Assembly (NCBI RefSeq): GCF_000739555.1
Contig: NZ_BBJN01000034.1
Coordinates: 1-36,769 of the forward strand
Reading direction: 5' to 3'
Origin: Halolamina rubra
Lineage (GTDB): Archaea > Halobacteriota > Halobacteria > Halobacteriales > Haloferacaceae
DNA length: 36,769 nt
A program made the translations under genes and the position numbers. This document shows positions 19,401 to 28,225 of the stretch, one piece after another. Under the pieces are notes generated by a model. The model was not told the origin of the DNA. It searched no databases and saw nothing but the letters and a program-made list of their open reading frames with translations. Within the stretch, counting starts at the first letter, position 1; every line of letters begins with the position of its first letter.

Positions 19401-19480
19401 AGGTGGCACTGCTGTCAGAGCCGTCTGTCCGGTTACCGGAGTACCGGTTGACGTCGGCCTGGCCTCCGCCGCTGACAGCA
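19401..19480. repeat. Motif pair TGCTGTCAG / CTGACAGCA, copy A
   Basis: The sequence aggtggcactgctgtcag (19401-19418) matches 28454-28471 in 17 of 18 bases. An inverted partner, CTGACAGCA, lies at 19472-19480. Between them, ACCGG-agta-CCGGT forms a small hairpin. It lies just downstream of the helicase gene. Confidence 0.75.
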
Positions 19481-19688
19481 GTTCGATCTCCGATGAGAGA
19501 AAACCACCGGTAGAGCGTTTGGAAAAAGCGAAAAACACCGTTTCAGATACTACTAACACCCTTCCTAACTAATCTACATATACAGGGAACCTATCCGAGA
19601 GCCGCGGCTTCGGGCACACGAGTTCGGAGCAAAGGCCCGGTGTAGGAGCACCGGACTCGGTAGGCTTCCTGATGGAGGCAAGAAGCCA
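19481..19688. promoter_or_regulatory. Leader region of the small-protein operon
   Basis: This is the right part of a 318-base gap. An AT-rich stretch (aactaatctacatatac, about 19566-19584) probably holds the promoter. A structured leader of about 80 bases follows, including CCGGTG-taggag-CACCGG (19637-19654) and GCTTC...GAAGC ending just before ATG 19689. A long structured leader is unusual for haloarchaeal mRNAs and could regulate translation. Confidence 0.4.
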
Positions 19689-19931
19689 ATGTCGAATACG
19701 GACTCAAGAGTGGAAACGCTGTCGAACAGACACCCAGATGCGGAACAGGTCGGCCCGCACCTGGTGATCGACAAGACGGAGTGGGTGCCCGGCAAGCATC
19801 CTGACCCTCACCGCAGACACGAGGGCCAAACCGAATATCTGGAGAAGTACCTGCGCTGTATCCAGTGTGGTGTCGAGGTGCTGAGCAAGGGCGACCTCCC
19901 GGAGACGTGTGAGCGAGTGGTGAGTCAGTAA
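19689..19931 (+). CDS. Small protein with a zinc-knuckle-like motif
   Basis: 80 residues, first gene of an eight-gene operon. A CIQCG knuckle sits in YLRCIQCGVEVLSKGDLPETC, with His residues nearby (HPDPHRRHEG), which could complete a zinc site. The family is unknown; such proteins are common on haloarchaeal plasmids and islands. The stop overlaps the next start (TAATG). Confidence 0.65.
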   Translation: MSNTDSRVETLSNRHPDAEQVGPHLVIDKTEWVPGKHPDPHRRHEGQTEYLEKYLRCIQCGVEVLSKGDLPETCERVVSQ

Positions 19932-20428
19932 TGCGGATCAAGGATGCTTCCGTGGACTGGCGGGAGGATGTCGCCAATGCCCCGCGCCTGGAGGTGCTCG
20001 TCGATGAGATACCCGACCGGTCCGACCTGCGGTTTGAACACGAGGACAGTATCTGGTGTGCGGTACAGGACGGGTATGTCGAGTATTTCGCCTGGTCCGG
20101 AAACGGGAATGAAGGTGGCTACACCGGAGACTGCTTCGAAATAACTACCGTTGATGGAGAGTCCGTCACACTTCGCGGCCCGTGGAGTTCTCGGGCTGGC
20201 TGTGTCAACAACAGGAGCTTCGGGCCGGTCGTAGACGTGCGGTTAACGACCAACCCCGAAACACTCGAACGCGGTCACACGTTCAAGAGTGGGACCCTGA
20301 CGCTCTCGGCGGCAAAGCAAGCAATCGACCTCGTCGAGGAGGCGTGTCACCTAGAGTGCAGGGAGAGGCTCACCAGAGACGAACAGTACTGGGTTCCGAT
20401 CCGTGAATCTGGGGGTGATGGGACGTGA
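19931..20428 (+). CDS. Hypothetical protein, 165 residues
   Basis: Acidic, probably mostly beta: SIWCAVQDGYVEYFAWSGNG, then CFEITTVDGESVTLRGPWSS, then VVDVRLTTNPETLERGHTF. The C-terminus is helical with two Cys (VEEACHLECRERL). No family is recognised. It is translationally coupled at both ends (TAATG with the previous gene, GTGA with the next), so it belongs to the same operon. Confidence 0.65.
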   Translation: MRIKDASVDWREDVANAPRLEVLVDEIPDRSDLRFEHEDSIWCAVQDGYVEYFAWSGNGNEGGYTGDCFEITTVDGESVTLRGPWSSRAGCVNNRSFGPVVDVRLTTNPETLERGHTFKSGTLTLSAAKQAIDLVEEACHLECRERLTRDEQYWVPIRESGGDGT

Positions 20429-20808
20429 GCTCCGAGTCAATTCAGCCAGACGTAGAACCGCGGACGGTTCGCGCGGCTACGGAGCATATGACCGTCATCG
20501 AGGAGGCTCAAGCGGTGTTCTCGGTGACGACACAGTCCGGCTCCGAGTACAGGGTTGATCTGCGCGAGGGAGTCTGTTCCTGTCCCGACTACCGCAATCG
20601 AGAGCCAGATGGTGGGTGTAAGCATCTGCGCCGGACGCGGATGGAAGTTGGACAGGTTGATGTCGAGACGCTAGCCGCCGAACTCGAACGGACTGCTAGC
20701 AACCTCGAGATGAGTGCCGAGCAACTCGAACAGCATGCCCAGGATCTCAGCGAGGAAGCCGCGTCGCTGGAGGCTGCGATTGATCGGCTTCAGGGGGTGA
20801 CTCCATGA
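20425..20808 (+). CDS. SWIM zinc-finger and coiled-coil protein
   Basis: 127 residues from GTG 20425. A SWIM motif lies near residues 43-68: YRVDLREGVCSCPDY followed by GGCKHLRRTRM, giving the CxC...CxH ligand set that binds zinc and DNA or protein. Residues about 75-123 form a coiled coil (LERTASNLEMSAEQLEQHAQ and on). Comparable small SWIM proteins in haloarchaea act in DNA repair or regulation, but the role here is not known. Confidence 0.75.
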   Translation: MSSESIQPDVEPRTVRAATEHMTVIEEAQAVFSVTTQSGSEYRVDLREGVCSCPDYRNREPDGGCKHLRRTRMEVGQVDVETLAAELERTASNLEMSAEQLEQHAQDLSEEAASLEAAIDRLQGVTP

Positions 20809-21212
20809 GTCGTGACTCTTCGGTCTCGTCTGCGGGCGACCCTCGGCGACAGCCACCGAACACAAGTGGGGGGACGAGCGTGGCAGCAGGAGCTACCCAT
20901 GTCTATTCTGGTCGCCGTAATCCGGGGATGCCCGTTGGTAAGGCGTGCTCAGTCACAGTCGATGGCGACTCACTCGACTGTCGATACGATCTCCTCTCGG
21001 CATCTCCGAGTGGATTCGAGTGGGGCTACGGAGGAAGCGGCCCTGCCCAGCTGGCAATCGCCATCCTCGCACATGCGTACGACGATGAGTTCGCTCGTGA
21101 ATGGTGCCAGGAGTTCAAGCGTGACGTGGTCGCCGGACTTCCGGAGAACAGCTGGACGCTGACGAAGAGCGACCTCGACGAGTGGCGTCTGGAGGCGATC
21201 GCCGATGCTTGA
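20805..21212 (+). CDS. DUF6166-like protein
   Basis: 135 residues. The conserved block VYSGRRNPGMPVGKACSVTV...SGFEWGYGGSGPAQLAIAIL is the hallmark of the DUF6166 family, widespread on mobile elements and of unknown function. The C-terminal helices hold WCQEFKRDVVAGL. It is coupled by ATGA to the SWIM gene upstream, and its stop overlaps the start of the next short gene by 8 bases. Confidence 0.75.
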   Translation: MSRDSSVSSAGDPRRQPPNTSGGTSVAAGATHVYSGRRNPGMPVGKACSVTVDGDSLDCRYDLLSASPSGFEWGYGGSGPAQLAIAILAHAYDDEFAREWCQEFKRDVVAGLPENSWTLTKSDLDEWRLEAIADA

Positions 21213-21369
21213 ACGACTCATGCGGTTCCTCCGGTGGGTGATGCGGGTGTGGTATCCGGTGCTACGGATACTGGGTCGGCTCACGGCTCAGGAAGATCGT
21301 GTCGAGCAGTGGATCTCGCTCTCGGAGGAGAACCTACAGAACACCCTGGACACGCTGGAGGAAGAATGA
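21205..21369 (+). CDS. Short helical protein, 54 residues
   Basis: Starts MLERLMRFLRWVMRVWYPVL and ends ENLQNTLDTLEEE. The first ~25 residues are a strongly amphipathic or membrane-associated basic helix, and the rest is an acidic helix. It overlaps both neighbours (8 bases upstream, ATGA downstream), so it is very likely translated. Function unknown. Confidence 0.65.
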   Translation: MLERLMRFLRWVMRVWYPVLRILGRLTAQEDRVEQWISLSEENLQNTLDTLEEE

Positions 21370-21650
21370 GCCGTCCAGACCCAGCGGCGGCGATGAACGG
21401 TGTCGAGACTGGGCATATCTGTGATAGGTGCTCTGCTCCGATACAGTCAGGGGAAAAAGCCGGGATGTATGTAACGTGGCACGACCGCGGGGGCTGGACA
21501 CCCAGACGAACCTGGTGTCTGGAGTGTACGCCTGCGGAGATTGATCCTGCAACTGAATGTGCTGACGAAGCCATCCTCATCGGAGTGTTCTTGAGCCACC
21601 GACTGACCGGCCTCCGCGTCCGTGACCGATCTCCTCCGGAGGATTCGTGA
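21366..21650 (+). CDS. Zinc-finger-like small protein, 94 residues
   Basis: Two Cys pairs, ICDRCSAPIQSGEKAG and WCLECTPAEID, spaced by about 30 residues that include an Arg/Trp-rich strand (WHDRGGWTPRRTW), suggest a treble-clef or zinc-ribbon fold. ATG 21366 is set by ATGA overlap with the preceding gene, and the longer open frame is rejected. It is coupled by TGATG to the next gene. Confidence 0.65.
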   Translation: MSRPDPAAAMNGVETGHICDRCSAPIQSGEKAGMYVTWHDRGGWTPRRTWCLECTPAEIDPATECADEAILIGVFLSHRLTGLRVRDRSPPEDS

Positions 21651-21886
21651 TGATTACGTTCAGCAAACACGGGACAGCACTGTGTCCGGATTGCGGGGCC
21701 TCGTTGGTCTACGGGACGAAGCAGGAACCGGCGGGCTGGAAGGTCTACTACGAGTGCAATGATCGGTGTGGATTCGAGCAGATGGCAGGATGGGTGAAGC
21801 TTTCCGAGATTACCCACCTGGATGACGTTCAAGCCCGTGCTGAGGCGATGGGTGACCGGTGGTCAGACCGTAACGATCAGGAGTAG
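21650..21886 (+). CDS. Zinc-ribbon small protein, 78 residues
   Basis: CPDCGASLVYG and YECNDRCGFEQMAGW give a CxxC...CxxxC zinc-ribbon pattern typical of small nucleic-acid-binding proteins. ATG 21650 overlaps the previous stop (TGATG); GTG 21647 is an alternative three bases upstream. The C-terminus (HLDDVQARAEAMGDRW) is helical. Function unknown. Confidence 0.65.
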   Translation: MITFSKHGTALCPDCGASLVYGTKQEPAGWKVYYECNDRCGFEQMAGWVKLSEITHLDDVQARAEAMGDRWSDRNDQE

Positions 21887-21906
21887 GGACCAAGAAGCGA
21901 TTGGCT

Positions 21907-22137
21907 ATGAGGCGCTTCGAGGTCGGTGATCGTGTTCGGGTTGACATCCCGGACACGACAGATCCCGACTTCGACCGGTTCCATGGACGACACGGCGAGA
22001 TAGTGGACATACTGATGGATGATGCAGACCGTGAAACCAGCGACCAACGGGATACCCACTTGTTTACTGTGGAGTTCGACGATGGGTCAACGCACGGGTT
22101 CCGCTGGCGAGACCTTCGGCCCGCACAAAAGAAGTGA
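21907..22137 (+). CDS. SH3/KOW-like small protein, 76 residues
   Basis: Beta-barrel pattern: FEVGDRVRVDIPDTTDPDF, then HGRHGEIVDILMDD, then HLFTVEFDDG and a final FRWRDLRP. This resembles SH3-like/KOW-like domains that bind RNA, DNA or protein. ATG 21907 is chosen over TTG 21901. It is the last gene of the operon, 20 bases after the zinc-ribbon gene. Confidence 0.65.
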   Translation: MRRFEVGDRVRVDIPDTTDPDFDRFHGRHGEIVDILMDDADRETSDQRDTHLFTVEFDDGSTHGFRWRDLRPAQKK

Positions 22138-22335
22138 GTGATGGGGCAAATTGCCGGACACTTCACGAGCTAGAGGGCTCACTGGCCGAGTGCTACAGCG
22201 GAAGATTCTCTCATCGACGACTGGATTGACGAGGTGCTTGATATACTCCACATTGGGCGCAGGAGTCTCTGTCTCTCCCTAACTGTGGATTTCGTTGACG
22301 TCCGCTGCCGTGTTCTCATCCACTTCCATTATAAC

Positions 22336-25296
22336 TCAGGCGCCTGCGTCGCTGTAGAGAGCTTCAGCTTGTTGCATTACTGGAGAGATGAGTGGCTCGT
22401 ACTGACTGTGAGTAAGCCCTTTCTTCCGGAGCACGCTTTTCATCTGCATCTTTACCTGAGCACGCATCTGATTGCGGTTCGTCCAATCGAGTTTTGCCTC
22501 CTTACGCAAAAGATCGCGAAGTTCGGTAGCGATGTCGATGAGGTCTTCATCGGAGATCTCTACGGTCGTGTTCTCAGACACTGCATCGTAGAACGCCAGC
22601 TCCTCCTCTGAAAGACCGAGTTCATCCATACGGGAATCAGTCTGTTGTAGCTCTGCGGCATACCGTTTCAGCTGTGAGATGACCTCATCTGTCGTAAGGA
22701 ACTGCTTGTTATACTCCTCTAGCGTCTCTTCGAGCTCTTTCTCAAATGACTCGTATTTCGTCAGGTTTCGCTCCTTCCGGGTTTCGATCTCGCTTCGGAG
22801 GAGTTTCTCCAGAAGTCGCACTTGGAGACGCGTTTCTTCGACCTGCTCCACATCAGCGAGGAACTCGTCGTTCAGGATTGGCTTCTCCGAGGACCACTTG
22901 TCAAAACCAGTCACGGTTACGATGTCGTCAGCTGAGACTCCCTCTTGAATGACTTCCTTGAGTGCAGACTCGTACGAACCGGTAGTCCCGTTCTTTGGCG
23001 AGGTGTCTTTGAGACCGTTCCGAACGCCTTTGAAAAACAGGAGGTCGGAACGAATCTCTTGGGCCGCTTGGTGTGGCATTACGAGTCCGTACACCCGTTC
23101 GAGCTCCGCGACCGTGTCCATGAACTCCTGTTCTTTCTCCTCGGTGGCGATCACTTCACTTTGTGCGCGTTGGTAGAGACGGCTTAGTTCCAACTTCTCC
23201 AGGTCACGCCAATTCTCGTACTCTACTCCGGAGAGGAAGCTAGCTACACGTTCATGTTTCCGGTGGAGTAGCTCGATGGCCGTCTCGAGATCTGTCATCG
23301 CAGTTTCGTGGATGTCCGAGGTGTACTTGTCGAGTGCCCGCTTGAGATCCTCGGCAATACCGATATAGTCCACGATGAGACCACCCGGCTTGTCGTTGTA
23401 CACGCGATTGACGCGGCCGATGGTCTGGAGGAGATTGTGGTTCTTCATCGGCCGGTCGATGTACATCGTATGCATCGGCGGACAGTCGAACCCGGTTGTC
23501 CACTTATCGCAAACGACGACGAGTTCGAGCGGGTCGTCGGGGTCCTTGTACCGGCGCTTCAGCCGTTCTTCGGGAACGGGGTCATCAATGTACTCCTCAG
23601 GATCGGAGATGACGACTGCGACCTCCGGCGCATCGGGGTTCGCCTCGATTCGGTTCTTGTACTCGACTGCTGCTTTCCGGCTGATGGCGACGACCATTCC
23701 CTTCCCCTCGATCCCTCTGTCGTTGAAGTGAGAGACGATGTCGTCGGCGATGCGCTGCAAGCGTTTCTCGCTGTGCTCGATGACGGTTCTGAGCGTCGTC
23801 CATTTCTCGGTGAGCTCAGATTCCAGATCCTCGTCCGCAGAGTCCATCACCTCTCGTACGCGGTCAGCGATCTCCTCACGGTTGAGCTCGAGCTTGGCGA
23901 ATCGGGACTCGTAGTAGATCGGGACGGTTGCACCGTCAGCTTCCGCACGGTCGATGGTGTACTGACTGACGTAGCTTCCGAACGTGTCTTTCGTGGCACG
24001 GTCGCCTTCATGGATAGGAGTCGCGGTAAACCCGAGATACGCAGCGTTCGGAAGTGCGACCCGGAGGTTGTAGCCGAGTTCCTGTGTCTGTGAGCGGTGG
24101 GCTTCGTCGGCGATGACGATCACGTCCTCGCGCTCGTTGACTGTCGGGAAGTCGGTCTCTTCACCGACCGTCTGAAACTTCTGTACAGTCGTGAACACGA
24201 TACCCCCGGCTTCGCGGTCGAGCAGCCCTCGGAGGTCGTCGATACTGTCGGCCCAATCGACGGAAAATCCGGCATCGACGAACGTATCGTGGAGCTGTTC
24301 GTCGAGTTCGTTCCTGTCGGTGACGACGACGAACGTCGGGTTCTCGAACTGCGACTCACGGCGGATCTTCCGCACGTAGAACACCATCGAGAGCGATTTC
24401 CCAGAGCCCTGAGTGTGCCAGAACACTCCAGCACGGCCCAGCTCGGACCCCAGCGCATTGCCGGTGCTCTCGACGGCCTCACGGACGCCGTAGAACTGGT
24501 GATACCCAGCGAGCAGTTTCGTCAGCGAGCCGTCACTGTCGCTGTAGACGACAAACCCCTCGATGAGGTCGAGCAGGCGCTCCGGCTCGAACGCACCGCG
24601 GAGCAGCGTTTCCTGTTCGCTGTACTCCTCAGGCTCGTCACCTTCCTCCTCGACATACCGCCACGGCCGGAACCACTCCCAGCCGGCGTCCAGACAGCCC
24701 AGCTTCGCCGACGTAAGATCCATCAGCCCGATGAGCTCGTTGTAGCGGAACAGGTCAGGAATGTCCTTCCGGTACCGGGTACACACCTGTTCGTAGGCGT
24801 TCTCCAGCGTGGCGCTCGGGTTGGTCGGGTCCTTGAACTCGAGCACCGCGATGGGAAGCCCGTTGCAGAACACCACCATATCGGGACGCCGCCGTGGGCC
24901 GTCGCCGAGTTTGACGGAGAACTGCGTGGAGACGAGCCAGTCGTTGTTCCCTGGATTGTCGAAGTCGATGGCGTGGACGAACCGGCCGCGTTCCTCGCCG
25001 TCCTGTTCGTACTCAACGTGAATCCCGTTGGTAAGCATCTCATGGACACGGCGGTTGTCCCGTAGCAGGTCCGGCGAGTGAACGCTCAGTAGGTCCTTGA
25101 TCGCCTCATTGCAGGCTGAACGCGGAACCTCGGGGTTGAACGCGTGGACGTGTTCACGCAGACGCTCGCGCAGTACCACGTCCCCGAGCGACTCGCGCTC
25201 GTCGGCGAGCTCCGGTCCGGGAACGTGGGTGTAGCCCAGTTGTTCGAAAACCTCGATGGCGGGCTCTTCAGCAAGCCCGAGTTCGTCGAGCGCCAT
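22336..25296 (-). CDS. hsdR: Type I restriction enzyme, R subunit
   Basis: 986 residues. The N-terminal endonuclease domain has RRPDMVVFCNGLPIAVLEFK (Asp...Glu-x-Lys). The translocase follows: Walker A WHTQGSGKSLSMVFY near residue 310, DEAH-type VIADEAHRSQ, FTATPIHEGDR, and motif VI LLQTIGRVNRVY. The C-terminal helical part contacts HsdM/HsdS. It cleaves unmethylated DNA after ATP-driven translocation. It is the last gene of hsdM-hsdS-hsdR on the minus strand, 41 bases after hsdS. All motifs are intact, so it looks functional. Confidence 0.95.
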   Translation of the reverse strand: MALDELGLAEEPAIEVFEQLGYTHVPGPELADERESLGDVVLRERLREHVHAFNPEVPRSACNEAIKDLLSVHSPDLLRDNRRVHEMLTNGIHVEYEQDGEERGRFVHAIDFDNPGNNDWLVSTQFSVKLGDGPRRRPDMVVFCNGLPIAVLEFKDPTNPSATLENAYEQVCTRYRKDIPDLFRYNELIGLMDLTSAKLGCLDAGWEWFRPWRYVEEEGDEPEEYSEQETLLRGAFEPERLLDLIEGFVVYSDSDGSLTKLLAGYHQFYGVREAVESTGNALGSELGRAGVFWHTQGSGKSLSMVFYVRKIRRESQFENPTFVVVTDRNELDEQLHDTFVDAGFSVDWADSIDDLRGLLDREAGGIVFTTVQKFQTVGEETDFPTVNEREDVIVIADEAHRSQTQELGYNLRVALPNAAYLGFTATPIHEGDRATKDTFGSYVSQYTIDRAEADGATVPIYYESRFAKLELNREEIADRVREVMDSADEDLESELTEKWTTLRTVIEHSEKRLQRIADDIVSHFNDRGIEGKGMVVAISRKAAVEYKNRIEANPDAPEVAVVISDPEEYIDDPVPEERLKRRYKDPDDPLELVVVCDKWTTGFDCPPMHTMYIDRPMKNHNLLQTIGRVNRVYNDKPGGLIVDYIGIAEDLKRALDKYTSDIHETAMTDLETAIELLHRKHERVASFLSGVEYENWRDLEKLELSRLYQRAQSEVIATEEKEQEFMDTVAELERVYGLVMPHQAAQEIRSDLLFFKGVRNGLKDTSPKNGTTGSYESALKEVIQEGVSADDIVTVTGFDKWSSEKPILNDEFLADVEQVEETRLQVRLLEKLLRSEIETRKERNLTKYESFEKELEETLEEYNKQFLTTDEVISQLKRYAAELQQTDSRMDELGLSEEELAFYDAVSENTTVEISDEDLIDIATELRDLLRKEAKLDWTNRNQMRAQVKMQMKSVLRKKGLTHSQYEPLISPVMQQAEALYSDAGA

Positions 25297-25337
25297 TCTT
25301 GTAAGCTCGTTGTAGGGCAGGGGTTTTGGTGTTTCCC

Positions 25338-26639
25338 CTACGTCGGCAGTCGGATTTCGCCTGAGAGGAGTTTGGGGAGGATTGTATTCCTCAGTTCTGA
25401 GAGTGTAGCTGACTCTTGTCTTTTTAGTTCTACCATCTTGAATAGCGGTTCTGAAGCTGAAAGATATGCCTCCAGAGAGTCTTCATCTGGAACTGGGATA
25501 TACGTATCCTCTGTAATTGATGACGAGAAACTCAGCACCGTCGTACCCGAGGCATACGATTCAGCAGTTTGTTTAAAGTATTCTGATAAGAAATACGGGT
25601 ATAGATATTCTGTGGGTAAATCTGAATCAACTATCTTGTATAGATGGTGTGAGAATATCATCTCGTTAGCTCCGAAATCGGGAACAACGAGCGGTGATCC
25701 CAATATGTCTGCATCCTGTGTCATGTCCGTATGTGAGATCACCAACTCACCTGGTGAGATTTTATAGCGCTCTTTGGCTGTGCCTGTGAAGTATTTCATA
25801 TTACTCCCAGTAAACCCCCCTCCCGGCGAAATATTTCCTAGATTGACCATTGGAATTCCGTTACCTTCCTCATTGGTATTCTCTCCTTTATAGGAGTATC
25901 CGCGTTGTAGCGAGAGAACCTCTGATAAGGTCTTCAGGTCGAATTTTTCGGGGAGCTTTCCGATTTCTGTTTCTTGGAATTTGCTATATGGACCGAAGTC
26001 AACGAACAGATATTTGAAAAGAATCTCCACCATTTCCTCTGACTTTTCCAAAATAGTGGAATTCTCGACCCCTCGGTCATCTAGCGCTGCTAAAAGATTA
26101 CCCATAGCATCTTGTTCCTGTATAGGTGGAACGGCAACTAGGAGTTCGTCTAGTTCATCCCAGTCGGCTCTCGGCATGCGCGTACCAGTTGAAGTTTTAT
26201 CAGCATATTGGATAAATTCCTCTCTGAATAAGGTATATAGTAAGAAGTGGCGGGAAACACCCTCTACTGGCTCGAATACATTTATATCAGTAGAGCATAT
26301 TCCTTCGAAATCTGCCAAGACCACTTTCCTAAATATGGGTCGGAGTTTCCCGAATAATACGTCATTCGGCTCAAATTCATACTTATGGCTATTTACTTCC
26401 TGAGCGTAACCATGCTCTTCAATTCGTGTTTCGCCTTTCTTCAGATGTTTTAAACTAATATAGGCCTCTGACTCCATGTCTGTCGGGTCCACCCGACTAT
26501 TTTTCAGGTGTTTAATATCCCCTAATCTCACAACTTTCCATTCCGGTGGAACTTCTTCGGGCAATAAGGGCTCTTGAGATAGATCTGCGTTCTCATATGT
26601 CTGCTCTGGGACTACATCAAGTGATTCGTAGTCGCTCAA
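25338..26639 (-). CDS. hsdS: Type I restriction enzyme, specificity subunit
   Basis: 433 residues with two target-recognition domains. The first follows VPPEWKVVRLGDI and ends near LVAVPPIQEQDAMGNLLAAL, a conserved helical spacer. The second follows IGKLPEKFDLKTLSEVL and ends near YIPVPDEDSLEAYLSASEPL, before the closing helix (ELRNTILPKLLSGEI). It sets the bipartite DNA recognition site. Its DNA is visibly more AT-rich than hsdM and hsdR on either side, a usual sign of recent exchange of recognition domains. It overlaps hsdM by 4 bases. Confidence 0.92.
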   Translation of the reverse strand: MSDYESLDVVPEQTYENADLSQEPLLPEEVPPEWKVVRLGDIKHLKNSRVDPTDMESEAYISLKHLKKGETRIEEHGYAQEVNSHKYEFEPNDVLFGKLRPIFRKVVLADFEGICSTDINVFEPVEGVSRHFLLYTLFREEFIQYADKTSTGTRMPRADWDELDELLVAVPPIQEQDAMGNLLAALDDRGVENSTILEKSEEMVEILFKYLFVDFGPYSKFQETEIGKLPEKFDLKTLSEVLSLQRGYSYKGENTNEEGNGIPMVNLGNISPGGGFTGSNMKYFTGTAKERYKISPGELVISHTDMTQDADILGSPLVVPDFGANEMIFSHHLYKIVDSDLPTEYLYPYFLSEYFKQTAESYASGTTVLSFSSSITEDTYIPVPDEDSLEAYLSASEPLFKMVELKRQESATLSELRNTILPKLLSGEIRLPT

Positions 26640-28225
26640 AACCCTAGCTCCTCCAGGTTCGTCTCTATCTCTTCCTGAAGCGTGTTCGAGCGCTGGAACT
26701 GTTCCCGGAGTTCTGCACTGAGTTCCTCCATCTTCACTTCGAAGGGAACGCCATTGTCCTCCTCCCGCCGGATGCCGACGTATCGACCGGGCGTAATCAT
26801 GTAGCCGTTATCGGCGATATCGTCAGTCGTCGCGACCGAACAGAACCCGGTTTTGTCCTCGTACTCGTCGCCGGCGTCCTCGCCACGGTAGGCCCGTACC
26901 GTCTCAGCGACTTTCGAGATATGCTCCTCTTTCAGCACGTTCTGGGTGCGATCGACGCTCTCGTACATGTCCGAGGCGTCGATGAACAGTGTCTCGTCCG
27001 AGCGCGCGCGGTACTCGTCGCCATCCTCGCCTTTCCCTTTCGAGAGAATCCAGAGACAGACCGGAATCGATGTGGTATAGAACAGCTCCCCCGGCAAGGA
27101 GACCACGGCGTCGAGTAGGTCGTCCTCGATAATCTTCTCGCGGATCTCGCCCTCCGTCCCCTGAACCGACATGGAGCCGTTGGCCATCACCGTGCCAGCC
27201 ATGCCGTCCTCCTCCAGATGGTAGAGCATGTGCTGGATGAACGCGAAGTTCGCGTTGTTGGAAGGTGGCATGCCGTACTCGAATCGCGGGTCGTCGTCCG
27301 CGACGGTGTCCTTCCCCCACTCGCTCATGTTGAACGGCGGGTTGGTGATAACGGTATCCGCGTGTAGGCGCGAGAATTTGTCGTCGCGGATGCTGTCGCC
27401 GAGTTCGATGCGGCCCTCGATCCCCCGCAGATAGAGGTTCATCTTGCAGATGCGCCATGTGGCCTCGTTGATCTCCTGGCCGTACAGCGAGAGCTGACCC
27501 GCGTCGCCGTTGTGACGCTGTAGGAAGTTGTGACTCTGGACGAACATCCCACCCGAGCCACAGAAGGGGTCGAAAATGCGTCCCTCGTAGGGCTCGAGGA
27601 TCTCGACGAGTAACTCGACGACGTGCTTCGGGGTATAGAACTCCCCGCCACGGTGGCCTTCCTTCCGGGCGAACTCCTTGATGAAGTACTCGTAGACACG
27701 ACCGAACACGTCGCGGTCTTGGTCCGCCATGTCCTGATCGCCGCCGAGGTCCAGATTTGCGAACTCGTTCAGCAGTCCCTCAAGGGTGTCCTGCGGAATC
27801 CGGGAGTACTGCTTGGCCAGCATCCCCTCGAGCTGGGTGTTCTCGTCCTCGACCGCTCGCATTGCGTCGTCCACCATGACGCCGATTTCTGGGTCCGTCG
27901 CGTTCGCCTGGAGATGCTCCCAGCGAGCTTCCTCCGGAACGTAGAACACGTTCTCGGCGTAGTAGGAGTCCTTATCGTTCAGGATGAACTCCCGTTCCTC
28001 CTCGTCGCCATCACAGTAGTAGACTGAGTCCGGGTCGCGCGTCAGTTCCTCCAGTTCTGCCTGCCGACGCTCGAACGCGTCGGACATGTACTTCAGGAAC
28101 AGCAGTCCGAGCACGATATGCTTGTACTCGGCTGCCTCGACCGGTCCTCGAAGCTTCTCGGCAGATTGCCAGAGACCCCGCTCGAACTTCCCGTCGTCTC
28201 CGTTAATACTCACGACAGTACCCAT
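26636..28225 (-). CDS. hsdM: Type I restriction enzyme, methyltransferase subunit
   Basis: 529 residues from ATG 28225 (a TTG five codons upstream is less likely). N-terminal helical domain (AEYKHIVLGLLFLKYMSDAF), then the N6-adenine methyltransferase core: SAM motif IFDPFCGSGGMF and catalytic NPPFNMSEWG, then GGEFYTPKHVVELL just upstream in the usual gamma-class order. It methylates adenine in the site read by HsdS and protects the host. It is the first gene of the operon. Confidence 0.95.
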   Translation of the reverse strand: MGTVVSINGDDGKFERGLWQSAEKLRGPVEAAEYKHIVLGLLFLKYMSDAFERRQAELEELTRDPDSVYYCDGDEEEREFILNDKDSYYAENVFYVPEEARWEHLQANATDPEIGVMVDDAMRAVEDENTQLEGMLAKQYSRIPQDTLEGLLNEFANLDLGGDQDMADQDRDVFGRVYEYFIKEFARKEGHRGGEFYTPKHVVELLVEILEPYEGRIFDPFCGSGGMFVQSHNFLQRHNGDAGQLSLYGQEINEATWRICKMNLYLRGIEGRIELGDSIRDDKFSRLHADTVITNPPFNMSEWGKDTVADDDPRFEYGMPPSNNANFAFIQHMLYHLEEDGMAGTVMANGSMSVQGTEGEIREKIIEDDLLDAVVSLPGELFYTTSIPVCLWILSKGKGEDGDEYRARSDETLFIDASDMYESVDRTQNVLKEEHISKVAETVRAYRGEDAGDEYEDKTGFCSVATTDDIADNGYMITPGRYVGIRREEDNGVPFEVKMEELSAELREQFQRSNTLQEEIETNLEELGF

